A stretch of DNA of 64,000 nucleotides from Sphagnum magellanicum (lineage: Eukaryota; Streptophyta; Sphagnopsida; Sphagnales; Sphagnaceae). The notes beneath the pieces were generated by a model. That model worked only from the letters and a program-made list of their open reading frames with translations. It was not told where the DNA came from and made no database searches. The stretch is taken from NCBI GenBank assembly GCA_021904315.1, contig CM038919.1:20563666-20627665 (forward strand). Reading direction: 5' to 3'. The translations under genes and the position numbers were made by a program. Each line of letters starts with the position of its first letter. Within the stretch, counting starts at the first letter, position 1. Shown here piece by piece: positions 1 through 12,302 of the stretch.

Positions 1-2006
1 AGTCTTTGAAACAAGCAACTCAACATCGAGTAATGGTTCTCCCATTCAAGTAGGCTAAAAGGTAAGCTTTATTACATCCTGGAACAAAAAAATTATTGTA
101 GTGTAATAGGTCAACACATTATGGAGATTGAGTCGACTTCTATGAAGGACAATTATCGCCATATTAGCCTTGAGGGGATTAATGGATGGACGTGTTTGGT
201 TCAGTTTGATGTTGGCCATAGAAATTCTCCGTAGTTTGTGAGGATTGTGTTTCAGCTATAGAAGCCCCTAAACCCCATAATATTACCTCCATGTCATGCC
301 ACACTATGATCATGTCCTTCATCCCAACAATGGATTTAATCAAGCTCCCACACACATTCTGCTCAATGTCCATGACATCTAATTTGTTGAATCAACAAAT
401 GTTGCAAAAGTTCCCCCATCAGCATAATTATTACGCCATTGTTTGATCTGCCCCACATTTCCAGGGCTTTCAAAGCACATCTGCATCTAACTTGAATGGT
501 GACAATTGCTGGAGCCACCCATACTAAGCTACATACCATTGCTTTCAAACTTGATGCATAATCAAAATTCTGATTATCATGTTCCCCTCCCAAGACCCTA
601 ACCCTAAAAGCCCATAGCCTGGCTCCACTGGTTTGTGGTTGCTGCAATTTGCTTGCTGCAGCTCTCAGTTAGTGTGAAGTTGGATTCAGAGCAAGAATTT
701 CATGGCACCCAAACACACATGTTTGCTCAACTTTTTTCTCTTTCCACAAGACAGTTGACCTAAATCCTGTGATGTTCTCATGTGTATATCTCCCATTGAG
801 TTGATCTGTAGTTGCCTATTGATGCACTCAACAACAAGAGGAACAAGAAGAACAACACAAATGCATGAATGCAAAGCCAGGAGAGGAATGAATGCTTGAA
901 TATAACAGCTCGTGTCCAGCTTTTAGTGCACTGCACCTTGAACAACTGAAAAAGGCAGTGAGCTGGCTAGTTATGGAATTGCAGCATGGGGCAGCATGTA
1001 TTATCCCAAATTCAGTCAGAAACAATATTCCCAGTTGAAGCTCACACTGAAGATGATGCAAACAATTATGACAGAATGGCACTCTTTTCCCTGATGCCTG
1101 CACAGGATTTTTCAGCATTGTGAATGACGTCACAGACAATGTAACAGGATCAACAAAAAATATTCTAGCAGCTAGTCCTCCGTCTGGTTCTTGCATAGCA
1201 GATCATATGTCCACAAAACCATAGCTATAGTTCCATAACTAAGGTCAATAGGGTGCTTAGCTTATTTAAAAATTTGTTGAAACATCCTATTTGGCATAAC
1301 AAAGCAAAAGGAATCCAGTGTCAAATTGTAGACTTTGCGCTGGATCAGCCCAGAGTACATAGTTACAGGCAAAGATGCAATTCAGAGACCTTAAGACCTT
1401 TAACAATCTCCATACAATAAAATGGCACTGCCAGAAATGAAAACTGCCATAAGAAAGGCACAGCTGTGAGAAGAGGGTTGTCCACTACCGATCAACAAAT
1501 ACAAAAGCAGATATAAACTCTGACAACAAGTTGCAGCACTCTGCAATATAACAATGCAAGTTGCAATGGAAAGAGAGAGAGCTGAAAACAGTGAGACCTA
1601 GCAGCCAAAACCAACTGCAATTTCCAACAACAAAGAACCATCACATCTGCTTTATTTTTCATTTGCAGTCCTGAGGGCCTTGACAAGTGCTGCATTGTAT
1701 TGAAATTGGAGTCTCTATGAAAATTGCAAACCTATGGTTTGTTCTGGACAATACATACATGAAAAGAGAAACTCTCATATCTGTGTCTCAGGTTCAGAAC
1801 AGTTAAGGGAGAAAACAAAAAATAGATCCCTCGAATAGAATTCATGCACGAACAGTTCAGGAGTCGATGAATTCTGAATGGCATGAACAACCAGCAAAGA
1901 GGTTCTTGCAAAGCTTCCCTTCGCACCCAGGGATGATGATGGATCTTCACATGAAATTCACAAACTGAAGTCAGGAATCATCATGAGATATGTGACAGTG
2001 CCCTGA
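1..2006. other. No recognisable gene; downstream flank of the first gene
   Basis: I see no open frame here that resembles a known family or that joins to another exon by good splice sites. The stretch is of mixed composition and holds only short open frames on both strands. Part of it next to 2006 is probably the 3' untranslated region of the minus-strand coiled-coil gene that ends at 2007. Confidence 0.5.
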
Positions 2007-3226
2007 TCAAATTTTAAAAGGCAGATCCGGATCTACAGAAAGCCCTTCAAAAACTAGCAGTTGATCCAGTAGTCCATATTTCTCTAATTGCAGCTTCTTT
2101 ACTTCAGCCACTACTGCCTCATTCTTCTCCTGCAGCTTCTTGACTTCAGCATCTGCGGATTCAAGTTCTTCCACTATGAGGACACTCTCTTCTTGCAATG
2201 CCTTATGCTTTTGGCACAGCCCTTGATAGTTTTGCATGATGATCCCATTGTCAAGTGCTGCCCAATCCCAGTTTGCTGCAACTAGTCCTTTCTTCACTGC
2301 CTTCTTTGTCACCCCTTGTAATCTGTGTTGATGATCAGTCTGGCACATGGCTCGTCAATTGCTTATCCTGGCCTTCTGGAAACCATAAATATTGACTGCT
2401 TCAGAACCACATGATAGACAACACCAACAACACTAGTACAATTTACAAACACCGATGCTCATTCTCTCAAACCCTACAATCTGAAACCCCATGACTGGCA
2501 TCCTGCAGAGGAAACTTATGTTGAACTATTTGTATTTGACGAAACAAAATAATCTCCTGAGAATTTTCCTCATGCACCAGGATCATGATCACTTCCGCCT
2601 GTGTCAAGACATCATGGTGTGTGACCCATGAAATGCTTGACCTCATTTTTTTTCTTGGGCACTGGAATGGAAGAACATCACCTTAGAAGGAGAGGCATTC
2701 TGCGAATATTCAAATAAGCTCGGCGATTCTCGTTTCTTTGCTGCTGGCTTCCTCTGAGACTTAGGCTTCAAGAATCCCATTCCTTTACCACTGCCATAGC
2801 CACCATCACTATTCATGCTTCTGTTCTCTCTGTCTCTGTTTCTCTGGGGGCCTTCGCTGTGGCTAGAGCTGCACAGACAACCTCAAGGAGAATAGAAAAA
2901 ATTCAGCAACAATCCGAAAACTTAGGGTTCTACAAAATGCAAACAATTTAGGGTTCAACTAAACATAGAAACCAAAATCCTTCAAGATATCATAACTCTA
3001 TAATAACTAATCCCAAGTTTCAACATAAGCCAAAATATCATCTTTCAAATGCTCGTATCAAAAATAGATCTACTACACAGGGGCCAAAATCCATTAAGCT
3101 ATTACCTATACTCTATAATGAATCTAAACACTCTACATCCTTGCCTTGGTAGGCAAGGCCAACAAACAAGTGCAAACCAAGGAGAGAGCATCTTGATCAC
3201 ACATACCTCATGTTGCTGTCCATCAT
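2007..3226 (-). CDS. Coiled-coil protein of unknown function, 179 residues, three exons
   Basis: Three exons on the minus strand join in frame: 3226-3207, 2868-2682 and 2339-2007. They make 540 nt, or 179 residues plus a stop. The first donor reads AG/GTATGTG and the second acceptor follows a pyrimidine-rich tract. The N-terminal third is basic and polar, with a GGYGSGKGMGFLKPKSQRK stretch around residues 30-50. The middle has the readable segment KKGLVAANWDWAALDNG. Residues about 113-160 are a heptad-rich coiled coil (HKALQEESVLIVEELES, KKLQEKNEAVVAEVKK). There is no signal peptide or membrane segment. I do not recognise the family. The NWDWAALDNG block looks conserved in character, but that is a guess. 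The start at 3226 was chosen because only it gives the phase that exon 2 requires. A second ATG follows directly at 3223. The leader is described separately. Confidence 0.7.
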
Positions 3227-3238
3227 CAATGCAAATGC

Positions 3239-3515
3239 TCAGCAAAGGCGAGCAATCTCACCAACAACAAAATCAAACTGTAACCGAACATGGGGTAACC
3301 GGACAACGTTGCCGTTCTGATCCAGATCCTGATTTTGTTTGCACCAGCACTTGGCTGGCGGCACATTACTTCTCATCACTAAGGCAATGCATGGCAGCTG
3401 CTTTGGTTTGATCATGGAAACTCACCACTTGAGGAGGACGGCACGGGATCACGGCAACAGAGGTACTGGCCTTTATGGTTTGAGGCGGCATGGCGGCGCC
3501 GGAATGGGCATTCAT
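3239..3515 (-). other. Possible spliced upstream ORF in the leader of the coiled-coil gene
   Basis: An ATG at 3515 opens 30 codons that run to a strong GTGAGT donor after 3426. An acceptor at 3330-3329 resumes the same frame at 3328 (DLDQNGNVVRLPHVRLQF) for 29 more codons and stops at 3239. That is 12 nt before the ATG of the 179-residue protein. Removing this 97-nt intron leaves a 59-residue upstream ORF. It is Pro-rich at its start and has no recognised domain. This could be a translation-regulating uORF, the first cistron of a two-cistron transcript, or chance. The intron is well formed, but that the product is made is inference. Confidence 0.35.
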
Positions 3516-4206
3516 GATGGAGGTGAGTGGCAATTGAAGGGGAGATCCTGGGAGTTGGACATGGGAGGAGGGGTGCTTTGGAGGAAAGGCAGGAGGTATG
3601 GAAAAGGGAGGGGGAGAAGAAAACAAAGAGGAAGGATTTTGGGAAGAAAGGGGGATAATTTTTGCAGCAGAGAGGATTTTGCAGGAGCTCTGAGCTTTGT
3701 GGCTAGTTTTTCACTGATTTTCTTCCATTGCGTTAGTGACTAGGAAGGAGCTAGCTCCTGAGTTTGGGAAGAATCGGATCCAGTAAGGAATGAGGTTGTA
3801 GAACAGAGCAGTTTGGGGAAAAGTGCAGGAGATCAACAGTTTGGAGTGGTCTGTTTCTAGAGGAGAGCGTGATAGTAGACAGATAGATGTTAGGCCTTGG
3901 TTTGATGTTCTAGGAGGTTGGACGCTTGTGTTGGCGGAGACTTTTTGTGCAAATCTGAATTGTGAAATTCCATCCTGGAAGCCCTGTGCAGGGATTGTGT
4001 TTGCAGGAGGCTCAGATGAGTCTAGGTCGGTGAAAGTTGATGTGCATGCTCTGTTGATGTGCGTATGCTGAATGCTAGATCAGTCACACGCAATGCAGTA
4101 CAGTCAGAGGGGTCTGGTTGTTGTCTGGGTCCCTCTCTTTTGGTGACAAAACATCACAAGCAACGAATGCATTTGATTCCTTCCTAGAAACCCTAAAAAC
4201 TTTAGG

Positions 4207-4238
<32 letters not shown>

Positions 4239-4239
4239 A
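4207..4239. repeat. (TA)n microsatellite
   Basis: Nearly pure TA dinucleotide run. Confidence 0.9.
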
Positions 4240-4485
4240 TCGAATGTGCATCATTCTTTCTCAAAATTGGGCTGATTCTTAACATTGATTATTAAATAAA
4301 ATTGGTGAAATTCATTTTTATGACACATTTGAACACATTTGGTTCAAACGAGCTTTTAACCTTAAATTTTTTTAATTTAAAAAATATGACTTTAACAAAA
4401 AATTATTCATTTTTTTATGTGATAAAAAACAAGAATGCATAATCTTATATATAAATTCACTACGTCTTCCCGTCCGTGACGTGAC

Positions 4486-4613
4486 GTTCTGCTGCAGAAC
4501 TGCAGCCTCTCTCCAAGAACCATTCACGTCCGTTTCCGCGCAGCAACGTCGTTCTGCTGCAGAACCTGCAGCCTCTCTCCAAGAACCATTCACGTCCGTT
4601 TCCGCGCAGCAAC
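4486..4613. repeat. Tandem duplication of a 62-63-bp unit
   Basis: Two nearly identical copies, 4486-4547 and 4551-4613, both start GTTCTGCTGCAGAA and end CCGCGCAGCAAC. They differ by one inserted base. The high identity points to a recent event. They lie just upstream of the HRD3-like fragment and are more GC-rich than the surroundings. Confidence 0.9.
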
Positions 4614-4867
4614 TGCCGTCGTCGATGCTGATACCTACATTGGGATTTTGGGTCGGACATTTTCGCCAGAGTTTTGTTGGACTCCTTCTTTCCTCGAATT
4701 CATGTGCAATTTTGGTTTTGGGGGATTTTTTCCTTCGTTTGCTTGTTTGTTTGTTTTTTTCCCCCTGATTTTGATAACATACATTGGGTGTAAGAAAGAT
4801 GTTTGAAGGCATCAGTGAGGGAGAGCCAGTGATGCTGCTCACGAAAACCATCAGACATCTCCAAGCA

Positions 4868-5649
4868 GATGCAGATCATGGAAATGCTCATTCAATCCAA
4901 TCCAAAATGGCTCTTGCATCCACATACTCTCGGCAGCAGGTAGATGGTCTCTCCAAGAGACAGAGACACAGAGGGAGAAAGACAGAGAAACAGAGCCAGA
5001 GAGGGAGACAGAGACAGAGAGAGCTTGAAGGAGAGTTCAAAGGCCTACAAAAAAATTTGCAAGCGATTTGGAACTGGTTTGTAATCTGGGATTTTCTCTC
5101 TGGCAGATGCATGAGGAGCCTGTGAAATTGTATGCAGAACTGGCTGCGACAACAATGGCAAGCTTCATAAGCTCCAAAGACGCTCCTCTTATGGAACCAG
5201 TACAACTGAATGTTGGATTCGAAGAGAGCAGAGAAACATTGAAGAAATTCCGTGGAGAAAGATGACGATGATTTTCAGTTCCTGGAGTATCAGGTATTTA
5301 TGGGAGGGATTGTTTTTCATTCTTTTAAACCTACAGTTGGTTTTTGAGCAAAAACAATCACCTGCACAATTTTTTTGCTTAAGGCAGCATTCTCTTCATA
5401 TGTGTTTTTTCAATGCTGAAAACACAGTGAAGAGGTTTGTAATGACTTTGGGCAGGCTCACAAGGGATATACAGAGGCGATGTACCGATTGGGAGTATGT
5501 TAGTATTTTGGGTTGCGAGGAGTGCATCGTGATCACAGTAAAGCGCTCACCTGGTTACTCAAAGCAGTAGAGAAATCTGATCCAGGATCAATGGAACTTC
5601 TTGGTGAGATTTATGCACGTGGATATGGTGTTGAGCGCAACTACTCGAG
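4868..5649 (+). pseudogene. Broken three-exon fragment of an HRD3/SEL1L gene
   Basis: HRD3/SEL1L proteins are ER-membrane Sel1-repeat partners of the HRD1 ubiquitin ligase. Three exon-like blocks match the middle of plant HRD3 in order. Block one is 4868-4939 (QSKMALASTYSRQQ), with a GTAGAT donor. Block two is 5107-5293 (EEPVKLYAELAATTMASF, then FQFLEYQ), between a GGCAG acceptor and a GTATTT donor. Block three is 5456-5649 (KGYTEAMYRLGVC, then [19 protein letters not shown]). The frame is lost by one base near 5258, between RGE and the DDDDFQ run. An in-frame TAG at 5501-5503 replaces the usual aromatic residue before YFGLRG. The N-terminal part and all C-terminal Sel1 repeats are missing. 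Intron positions are retained, so this is a DNA-level duplicate and not a retrocopy. Family assignment is from remembered plant HRD3 sequence; I am sure of the family and fairly sure it is dead. Confidence 0.85.
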
Positions 5650-7299
5650 GTATTTTGTGCTTGCATGAGTACTGAGATTCCTCTTGTGATTTTCCAAAAG
5701 ATGTTGAAGAAGCTTCCAGGGTTAGAGATGTTGTATGTGATTTGTTTGGAAATGAAGAGGTTTTTGTAAACAGAAGAAGAAGTGGTGTTGCATGAAATTG
5801 GCTTGATTTTTCAATCAAAGCCACATACATTGCGATCAGGAGATGTGGATTTTCTTTGTTACAGGAGAATGAAGGAGCAACACTAATCGTGACGGCACAT
5901 ATTCTTTTCTGAGAAATATGTTCTTTTGTGCTCAAAGGCTCTGCACAAGAACAAACACAAAGGTTTCTCTATGAGAATTCTATCCATGCTTTCAAAGGTC
6001 AATTTCTATATTGGAGGGACAACCTGTGACATATTGATCAACAGGTTGTCAACTAGAGGTCCTCTGAAGCACCTGCCTTTCTTCCCCGCACAGTTGTCTG
6101 TGGCGAGAATAATTTTTGCATTTTTGGTCACAGCATGAGCACACGGTTGGTTCACAGATCCACCACACTCTATTGTTTTGTTGTAACAAAAGGTCTCATA
6201 TCTCTTTCAATTTTGTAGTTGTGTTCTAGGGTTCAGGCTAATAAAACTCAGAAGTGTATGAAAGTGGAGAAAAAGTGAAGGAAACTGGAAAGAACATGGG
6301 TTGCTGCACACATGCAAATCTGAAATGCAATGCATTGGAGATACATTGACACAGGAACTTATCAGTGACTGTTTTGTGTCTGTTTATTATTTTACAGATA
6401 TTGCAATTCCTTAGGAGTTTAGATGTGCGGGCACTGAAAGGTAACCCATTGTAAAGCTTGCAAGGAAACATCATATTAAAGCAGTTGTAAAGGAAAATGC
6501 TTTGTTTACTGTCACTGCTATGTGAAACCTTATGTTGTGGAGTGTAGAAGATAGCAGTGAAACTTTCACATAGCTAGCAAAATCATAAGAAGAAATTCCC
6601 AACAATGTGAATAAAGAATTGCTGCTTCTGATCACAGTTTTCTGGAGACACTAAGAACATCTGAAGCCACTTGACAGTGACAAAATGATCATTGTTTTGA
6701 TTAATTGGTTGAAACAATTAACGGGTACCCACTAGTATTCATAATATAAGATAAGATTTAGTCAAAATAAATGTATATCTAACACACATAGTGATAATTT
6801 GGGTATGAAAAATATGAAATTTAAAATTATACAACAACACAAGAATACCATGTGTCAAATGTAATCTTTGAAAAAAACGACTTTTTCAATGGCACTTGTA
6901 GGTGTTTTGACTATGTTTGCACCTCACCCCAAAAAAATTCAAATAGTCTAGGAGTCATGGTAGTTTGAAAAACTTCGATTTGGGACATGTAAAAATGTAT
7001 ATTAATGTGTTTACAAAATAGTAAACATTTTATCCAAATACATAGCTATTGATACACAACTGTTTGAAATTTATCATGTTTTCTACCACATTGAAAAAAT
7101 CAAGTCACAAATGATGAAAACTCATATTATTGTTGTCTTTGCATGTATTGCATATTCTTGCAAACCATATAAACATGCATGGTTGTTCAAATGTAAGTAA
7201 ACACAACATTGAAAATTTTCAAAAAAACCCAAAGAACAAGAATATAAATTAAAGATTGTTGAACTCACATCTAATCACAAATGACAATCCCTCAAAAAG
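5650..7299. other. Intergenic; no gene seen
   Basis: No continuation of the HRD3 exons and no other family could be read. Composition becomes strongly AT-rich after about 6700. Confidence 0.5.
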
Positions 7300-7890
7300 G
7301 AGGATTCATCTATCCTTCACATTTCTTCATATCAACATGACATCATCCCAATCAAGACCATCTATGAAAATATTTGTCACTGAAATCCACATCAATGCAT
7401 TAAGAGTCTCCAACTTTAGTTTATTATGCAAATGACTTTTGATAAGGTTTTGTTTTGATAAACTACTCCTCTTATAGATTACAATGCTAGAAGGAATTAT
7501 GAGTATTTTTTATTATAACCAATGCAATTTAAGCTGATTTGTTGACCACACAAGAATAGTGTTTCCATAGTCCCATGCCACCCATAAAAACTTCTTGGGT
7601 ATTATCTTCCACATGGTTTCAACCATTTCAAAACATTCAATTGATATTTGTCAAATTCATCATTGGGGACTTAAAACTTGTCACATAATCTATTTAACCA
7701 TTGTTCAATTAAACATGTCTTATCATTAGGATATGTAGAATATAAGATAGGGATGAACAATATACAAGCATTGAACATAAAAAGATTAAATAACCTTTCA
7801 TTCAAATAATTGATCACTCTTTGAATATATTTCATTCCAATTGCTTTACATTTTTCAATATTATTAGATTGATCACAAATGCACCCATCA
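7300..7890 (-). pseudogene. hAT transposase C-terminal remnant
   Basis: Reading the minus strand from about 7886 to 7670 gives a nearly open stretch: KCKAIGMKYIQRVINYLNER, then FNLFMFNACILF, then TCLIEQWLNRLCDKF. This resembles the part of plant hAT transposases where a helical segment precedes the dimerisation domain. Similarity fades through 7300 with several stops. No terminal repeats or target duplication were found. It is an old, inactive DNA transposon relic. The call rests on the pattern of these motifs, so the exact hAT subfamily is uncertain. Confidence 0.5.
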
Positions 7891-10129
7891 TGAAAAAGAT
7901 AAATTGTTTAAGTCCCATCTACAAGAGGATACACCATCTACCAAAAGAGACCAAAAAAGTTCAAGAAACATGGAGCCTCTTCCAAATGCTTCACTTCTTT
8001 CAAGTAAAAATTAATGTGTCAAAATTGTGATGCAAATGTTTAGGTTTCCTCCTATTTATGTAATATCAACATGGACAAATTGAAATATTTTGTTTAGCTT
8101 GTTTAATTCCATTAATATATCAACAAACATGTGTAAAAGCAATTGAAATTGAAATCAAATCAATTTCTAATACCATGTAGATTCCTATTCACAAAGGGTT
8201 TGATTAAGAGAACAAACATATAATCTAGAAGCTTTGATGCATGATAAAAAAACAAATATCAAACAACCAACCATTTGTTGGCTAAAATTTGACAATAGGT
8301 CCCCACCTATTATGCAAACCATTAGCCACCGAATGGGCACATGGAATAACGAACAATTTACTAACTAATGCAAAGTAATATTTAGGTTACTAGTTTTGAC
8401 CCCATTGAAAACATATATCCCCAACTCTATACTAGTTTCCAATGCACAAATGTAAGGTGGGTGTATGAGTTATTCTTTTGAGTTTCCAATGAAGCATTTC
8501 TAAATTTTTTTCCACCCAATCTCTTAAATTTTTAATTTGATTCATTTCAACCTTCAAGGTCGATTTCCACTTGTTTTTAAGCTAATTTGTAATGCATCAT
8601 TCTTCAAGTTGTTTTTCACTTTCTAATGTGAGGTATTTGGAGTTTTTAAGGTTTTTAGAATTTGTATTAAAAATGCACCACATTTTGCTTTAAAAATTTA
8701 TATTTACTTTGATGTTCCTATCTATTACATTGGGGAATTGTGTAGTTTTCAAATTAAATGTGCATGATTTTTTTGAATGAACCTCCACTAGGAATGCATG
8801 TGTTGATAATTTTGTGTGCAATTTTTAGTAGGAAAAAATATCAATCTTATATATGGTGGAAAGAGCTTGTGTAACATGTTCGATTGATTTTGTGAAAAAT
8901 ATTATGTGCCATACAACACCAAAAATTAGGGATATGAAGTTCATGTTGTACTATAACAAGTTTCTAACTTTAGGCTTTTGAGTGTGAGCAAAAGCGGTTT
9001 TACAATTTTTCAAGGAATCATGTTTTTTTGTTGGCGATCGGAAGTTTTAGCACTTAACGGCATGGAGACAAGGAAGATCACTGAATGGAGATGTGGTGTT
9101 GTTTGATAGCATTGAAACTTTTGTGTTGTTTTCTTCTATTTGGTATGTATGTGTTGTTGTTAGACACAGGATGATTATGTGGCAAGGGAGCTGCCAAGTG
9201 AAATGCGTTTGGCGAAAATCTCGGGATGCAAGGGCGAAGGATGTGTAATAGTGCAGATAAATAGTGTGGTTTTTGGCTTTTAGTAGGTAGGAAAGTTGTT
9301 GAAGTTTGCTTCTTTTAGCACTCTGTTTCGAATGGAAATACAAGAGAATCCATTGAATAATGTACTCAGGGAGGCATAGTTTCTATCTAAGGGTTGGTAT
9401 TGATGGTTGATGAGGGGGATGATGAGAAGTTTAGAGGTCTTGAGAACGGCCATAAACTCTTCTCAAAGTGTGTGTTTGGGTTGATTTGTATGTGGGTTTT
9501 GTTGGCTTGCATTTCAAGAAAGAGTACTTTAATTTTTGGGAACTCCGAAGAACTACAACAATCCATTGAAATTACAGGGTCAATCATACAAAGGAGGATT
9601 GTAGTTCTTTGTAAGACTTTTGAAGTAGTCACTGGGGGAAATGGATATGTGTTGTCTTCCTATTTTTTTGTTTTGTTAAGTGGAACGATGGTGTCAGGAA
9701 AATTGGATTGTGTGATCTGTGTGAGTTGAAGGATTTACGTCACCGAATGTAAACAAGAACTTGTGTTCCCATGGATGTCCAATGTCGTCCTGGGTTTGTG
9801 TGGTTTAAAGACTTTGAGAAGATGAAAGAAGGCCAATGGGCTCAAGAGAGAGAGATCGGAGCGATCTAACCCCTTAGAAACCTCAAGCCTTTCTTTGATG
9901 AAGAAGGCAATGTCTTATGCGATTATTGGACAAAACTTGAGCGGTCTTTGGCTCATGTTAGTGTGAAACTTTGATAATGTATTTGCTATTCAGTATGTAC
10001 ATGATTTGTATTCTATTTGTCTTGTGCACTTGTTTTTTGTCATAGTACTACATAGTGAATTTTAAGGATGCTTTAACAATTTCATGTTAAAGTTGACACC
10101 ATTTTTTCAATCCCAATGTATGAACCTTG
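7891..10129. other. AT-rich intergenic tract; no gene recognised
   Basis: Open frames here are short and have no family resemblance. The block around 9050-9900 is less AT-rich and has an open frame on the plus strand at 9394-9729, but I see no motif, splice partners or homologue for it. Confidence 0.45.
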
Positions 10130-11010
10130 TTAAATCACAATTAAATATTAGAAAAATTGTAGCAATTGTGTTATACAAGTTTTTTCATGGAATCAATGCC
10201 ACACATAAGGCTAACTAATTTAATGTAAAAACTTCTACCATAAATACATAAACATAGTTAACAATGTTTTATGTTACAAAAACAAGTTGTTCAACAAGTA
10301 TATTAATATTTCATTTGGGGACTATTTGTAGAAAATTATTGATCAATTCCATCATCTTACAAGATTTTCAAATTTTGTAGCAAAATAATCACACTCCTAA
10401 TGAATGATTGTTTTAACAAAAAAAGGTTTCATAACATTGTAATGCAAATAGTTTGTGATGTAAACAAAAGATTTTGGAATGTGCATGTTACCCAACCTAG
10501 CAAAGTTCACAATGAATGACAATTCAAGATGTTTTATACACAATTGAAAAATTGTGAAACTTTGTACATGAATTGATGGTCATTGTCAAAGGTGTGAGAT
10601 GCACACCTTGTATCATTGTGACATTGCATATTCAATTTGACCATACTTGAAAAAAAAAAAAATCATAAACCAAATGACATGGATAAAATAAAATATGTTT
10701 ATGATATGAACTCAAGGAGGGTAGTCATTGCAAGTGCCTTTGGATCTTTAATGAACAAATGGCATATATTTAGACTCTTTAACTCAAGAGTTAATAGAGC
10801 TTCCAAAATTACCATTGCTTGTGTTGTTTTACATAATTTTTGTATTAATTGAAGTGCACCTATACCAAGGCCTCCAAATGTATCAACTTCTTCAAATAAT
10901 TTCCAAGGATTCAAAAATAGACTACCAACTTTTAGAGTAGGAAAAATTCTCAATGTTAAATTGAGATTTATGCTTAATTTGAACAATGGTTGATTGACAA
11001 CCCAATTGAA
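10130..11010 (+). pseudogene. PIF/Harbinger transposase remnant (HARBI1/DDE_Tnp_4 type)
   Basis: The plus strand carries, with frame breaks, the same motif order as the second Harbinger copy at 48.6-49.5 kb. The order is an N-terminal IRKIVAIVLYK-like block, KNKLFNKYI, MQIVCDVNKRFWNVH, then MNSRRVVIASAFGSLMNKW and VVLHNFCIN near 10700-10850. The C-terminal part has the acidic-residue position before AFG replaced by alanine, where active enzymes keep a glutamate. Several stops break the frame. This is a dead DNA transposon. No ends were found. The last 70 codons form its longest surviving open frame. Confidence 0.75.
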
Positions 11011-11227
11011 CAATAAAAAATGTTAATGATACTACTTTTGGTCATTTAGAAAATTGCATTGAAGCAATATTTGTTCTTACTAGTTTATGTTCTTAGAGTC
11101 TTTTATAGTTTTATATCAATGTAATTGTTTAAGATAAAAATGTTTAAAGTTTTCTTGTTTGATTCCAATGCTTGTTCTTGACCTTTTCAATCTTTTGTTG
11201 TGAAGTTATGGTGATATCAAAACACAT

Positions 11228-11559
11228 ACCATAGTACCTTTACCATTTTGGCATAAATTAAATTATTTTTTTGGTTGAAAATTTGAAAAATTAATTATTA
11301 TTTGTGCTGAAATTTTAATAAAATCAAAATTTCCACTGTCAAGGTTTGAACCTCAGATCTTCCAAGGACAAAATCTTAACATTGTAACGATCTAGACACA
11401 CTAAACTACTCCACAAAAATGGAATATAAATTTTTTATTATTGTTTTAACCACAACCTGCCAAAAATTTCAAAATTAAAAAACCAAGTGTCGAAGTTAAG
11501 ATTTAAAATTTAATTAATTATTCAACAATCTACCATCAAAATAATAAAAGTACTATGGT
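11228..11559. mobile_element. Short inverted-repeat element (MITE) with TIR ACCATAGTAC
   Basis: The left end ACCATAGTACCTTTACCATT at 11228 is matched in inverted orientation by the right end around 11535-11559, which finishes GTACTATGGT. The element is about 332 bp, AT-rich and has no ORF. Its middle, read on the minus strand, contains a tRNA-like promoter pair (see findings). No clean target duplication was found. A related element lies at 36100-36349. Confidence 0.6.
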
Positions 11560-12302
11560 GATAATGATTTTTACTACCATGGCCAAACAAGTCTAATACA
11601 AATTCCTTTAATTTTTAATGAAAAGTGAATCATTGCAAAAGAACAATAGTTTATGCATTTGGAAGTCACAATATTAAACAATTTGTATTGTGACTTTGTG
11701 AATTATTTGAACTTTATTTTGCAAAATGTAATTAGATAACATAGACTAATTTTTACATTTTCATTCTTCCAATTTTAAACTTTTGAAATATTCATCTATA
11801 TGGATTATAAATTTTTATACAATCCATCAAAATTTCCATGATTTTTTTTTTAAAAAATTAAAAAAATTCTTTTATAAGTAAACCTCTCGCCCAATGTTGG
11901 TGCATGCATTATTTTCTCCCAAACTCTCCTACATTGACAAGGATTTTCCTAGTCAACATGCCAATTGTAGCCTATGATCACATTTCACACAACCCACAAA
12001 TAATTTTTGGAAAGAAAAACATAAAAATTGTGCTTGTTGTGTCAATTTAAAACATTCATTTAGTTTTAAATTTTTTTTCTTGGGACCCATGATTATGTAT
12101 GAGAACCGAGGTTCCTTTTTCAATTTTGTGATGCAAAATTTGAAATATTGAGGAAATTTGAAAGTTTGGGAGCACATCCAATTTTGTTTTTCAATATTTA
12201 ATTATTTTGACAAAAATTGCTAGTTACCAATAAAAGTTGCAATAGTCACAATTTTCACAAACTCTCCAATTACTTATTATTTTCAATTATTTATTAATTA
12301 GT
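11560..12302. other. AT-rich intergenic; no gene
   Basis: Very AT-rich sequence with no recognised coding or repeat structure, ending at the hairpin upstream of REX4. Confidence 0.5.

Larger units (their letters stand above)
3720..4867. other. Intergenic, with TA microsatellite; no gene
   Basis: Apart from the TA run and the tandem duplication listed separately, I see no gene. The first 350 bases are of mixed composition and the rest is AT-rich. It separates the minus-strand coiled-coil gene from the HRD3-like fragment. Confidence 0.5.
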
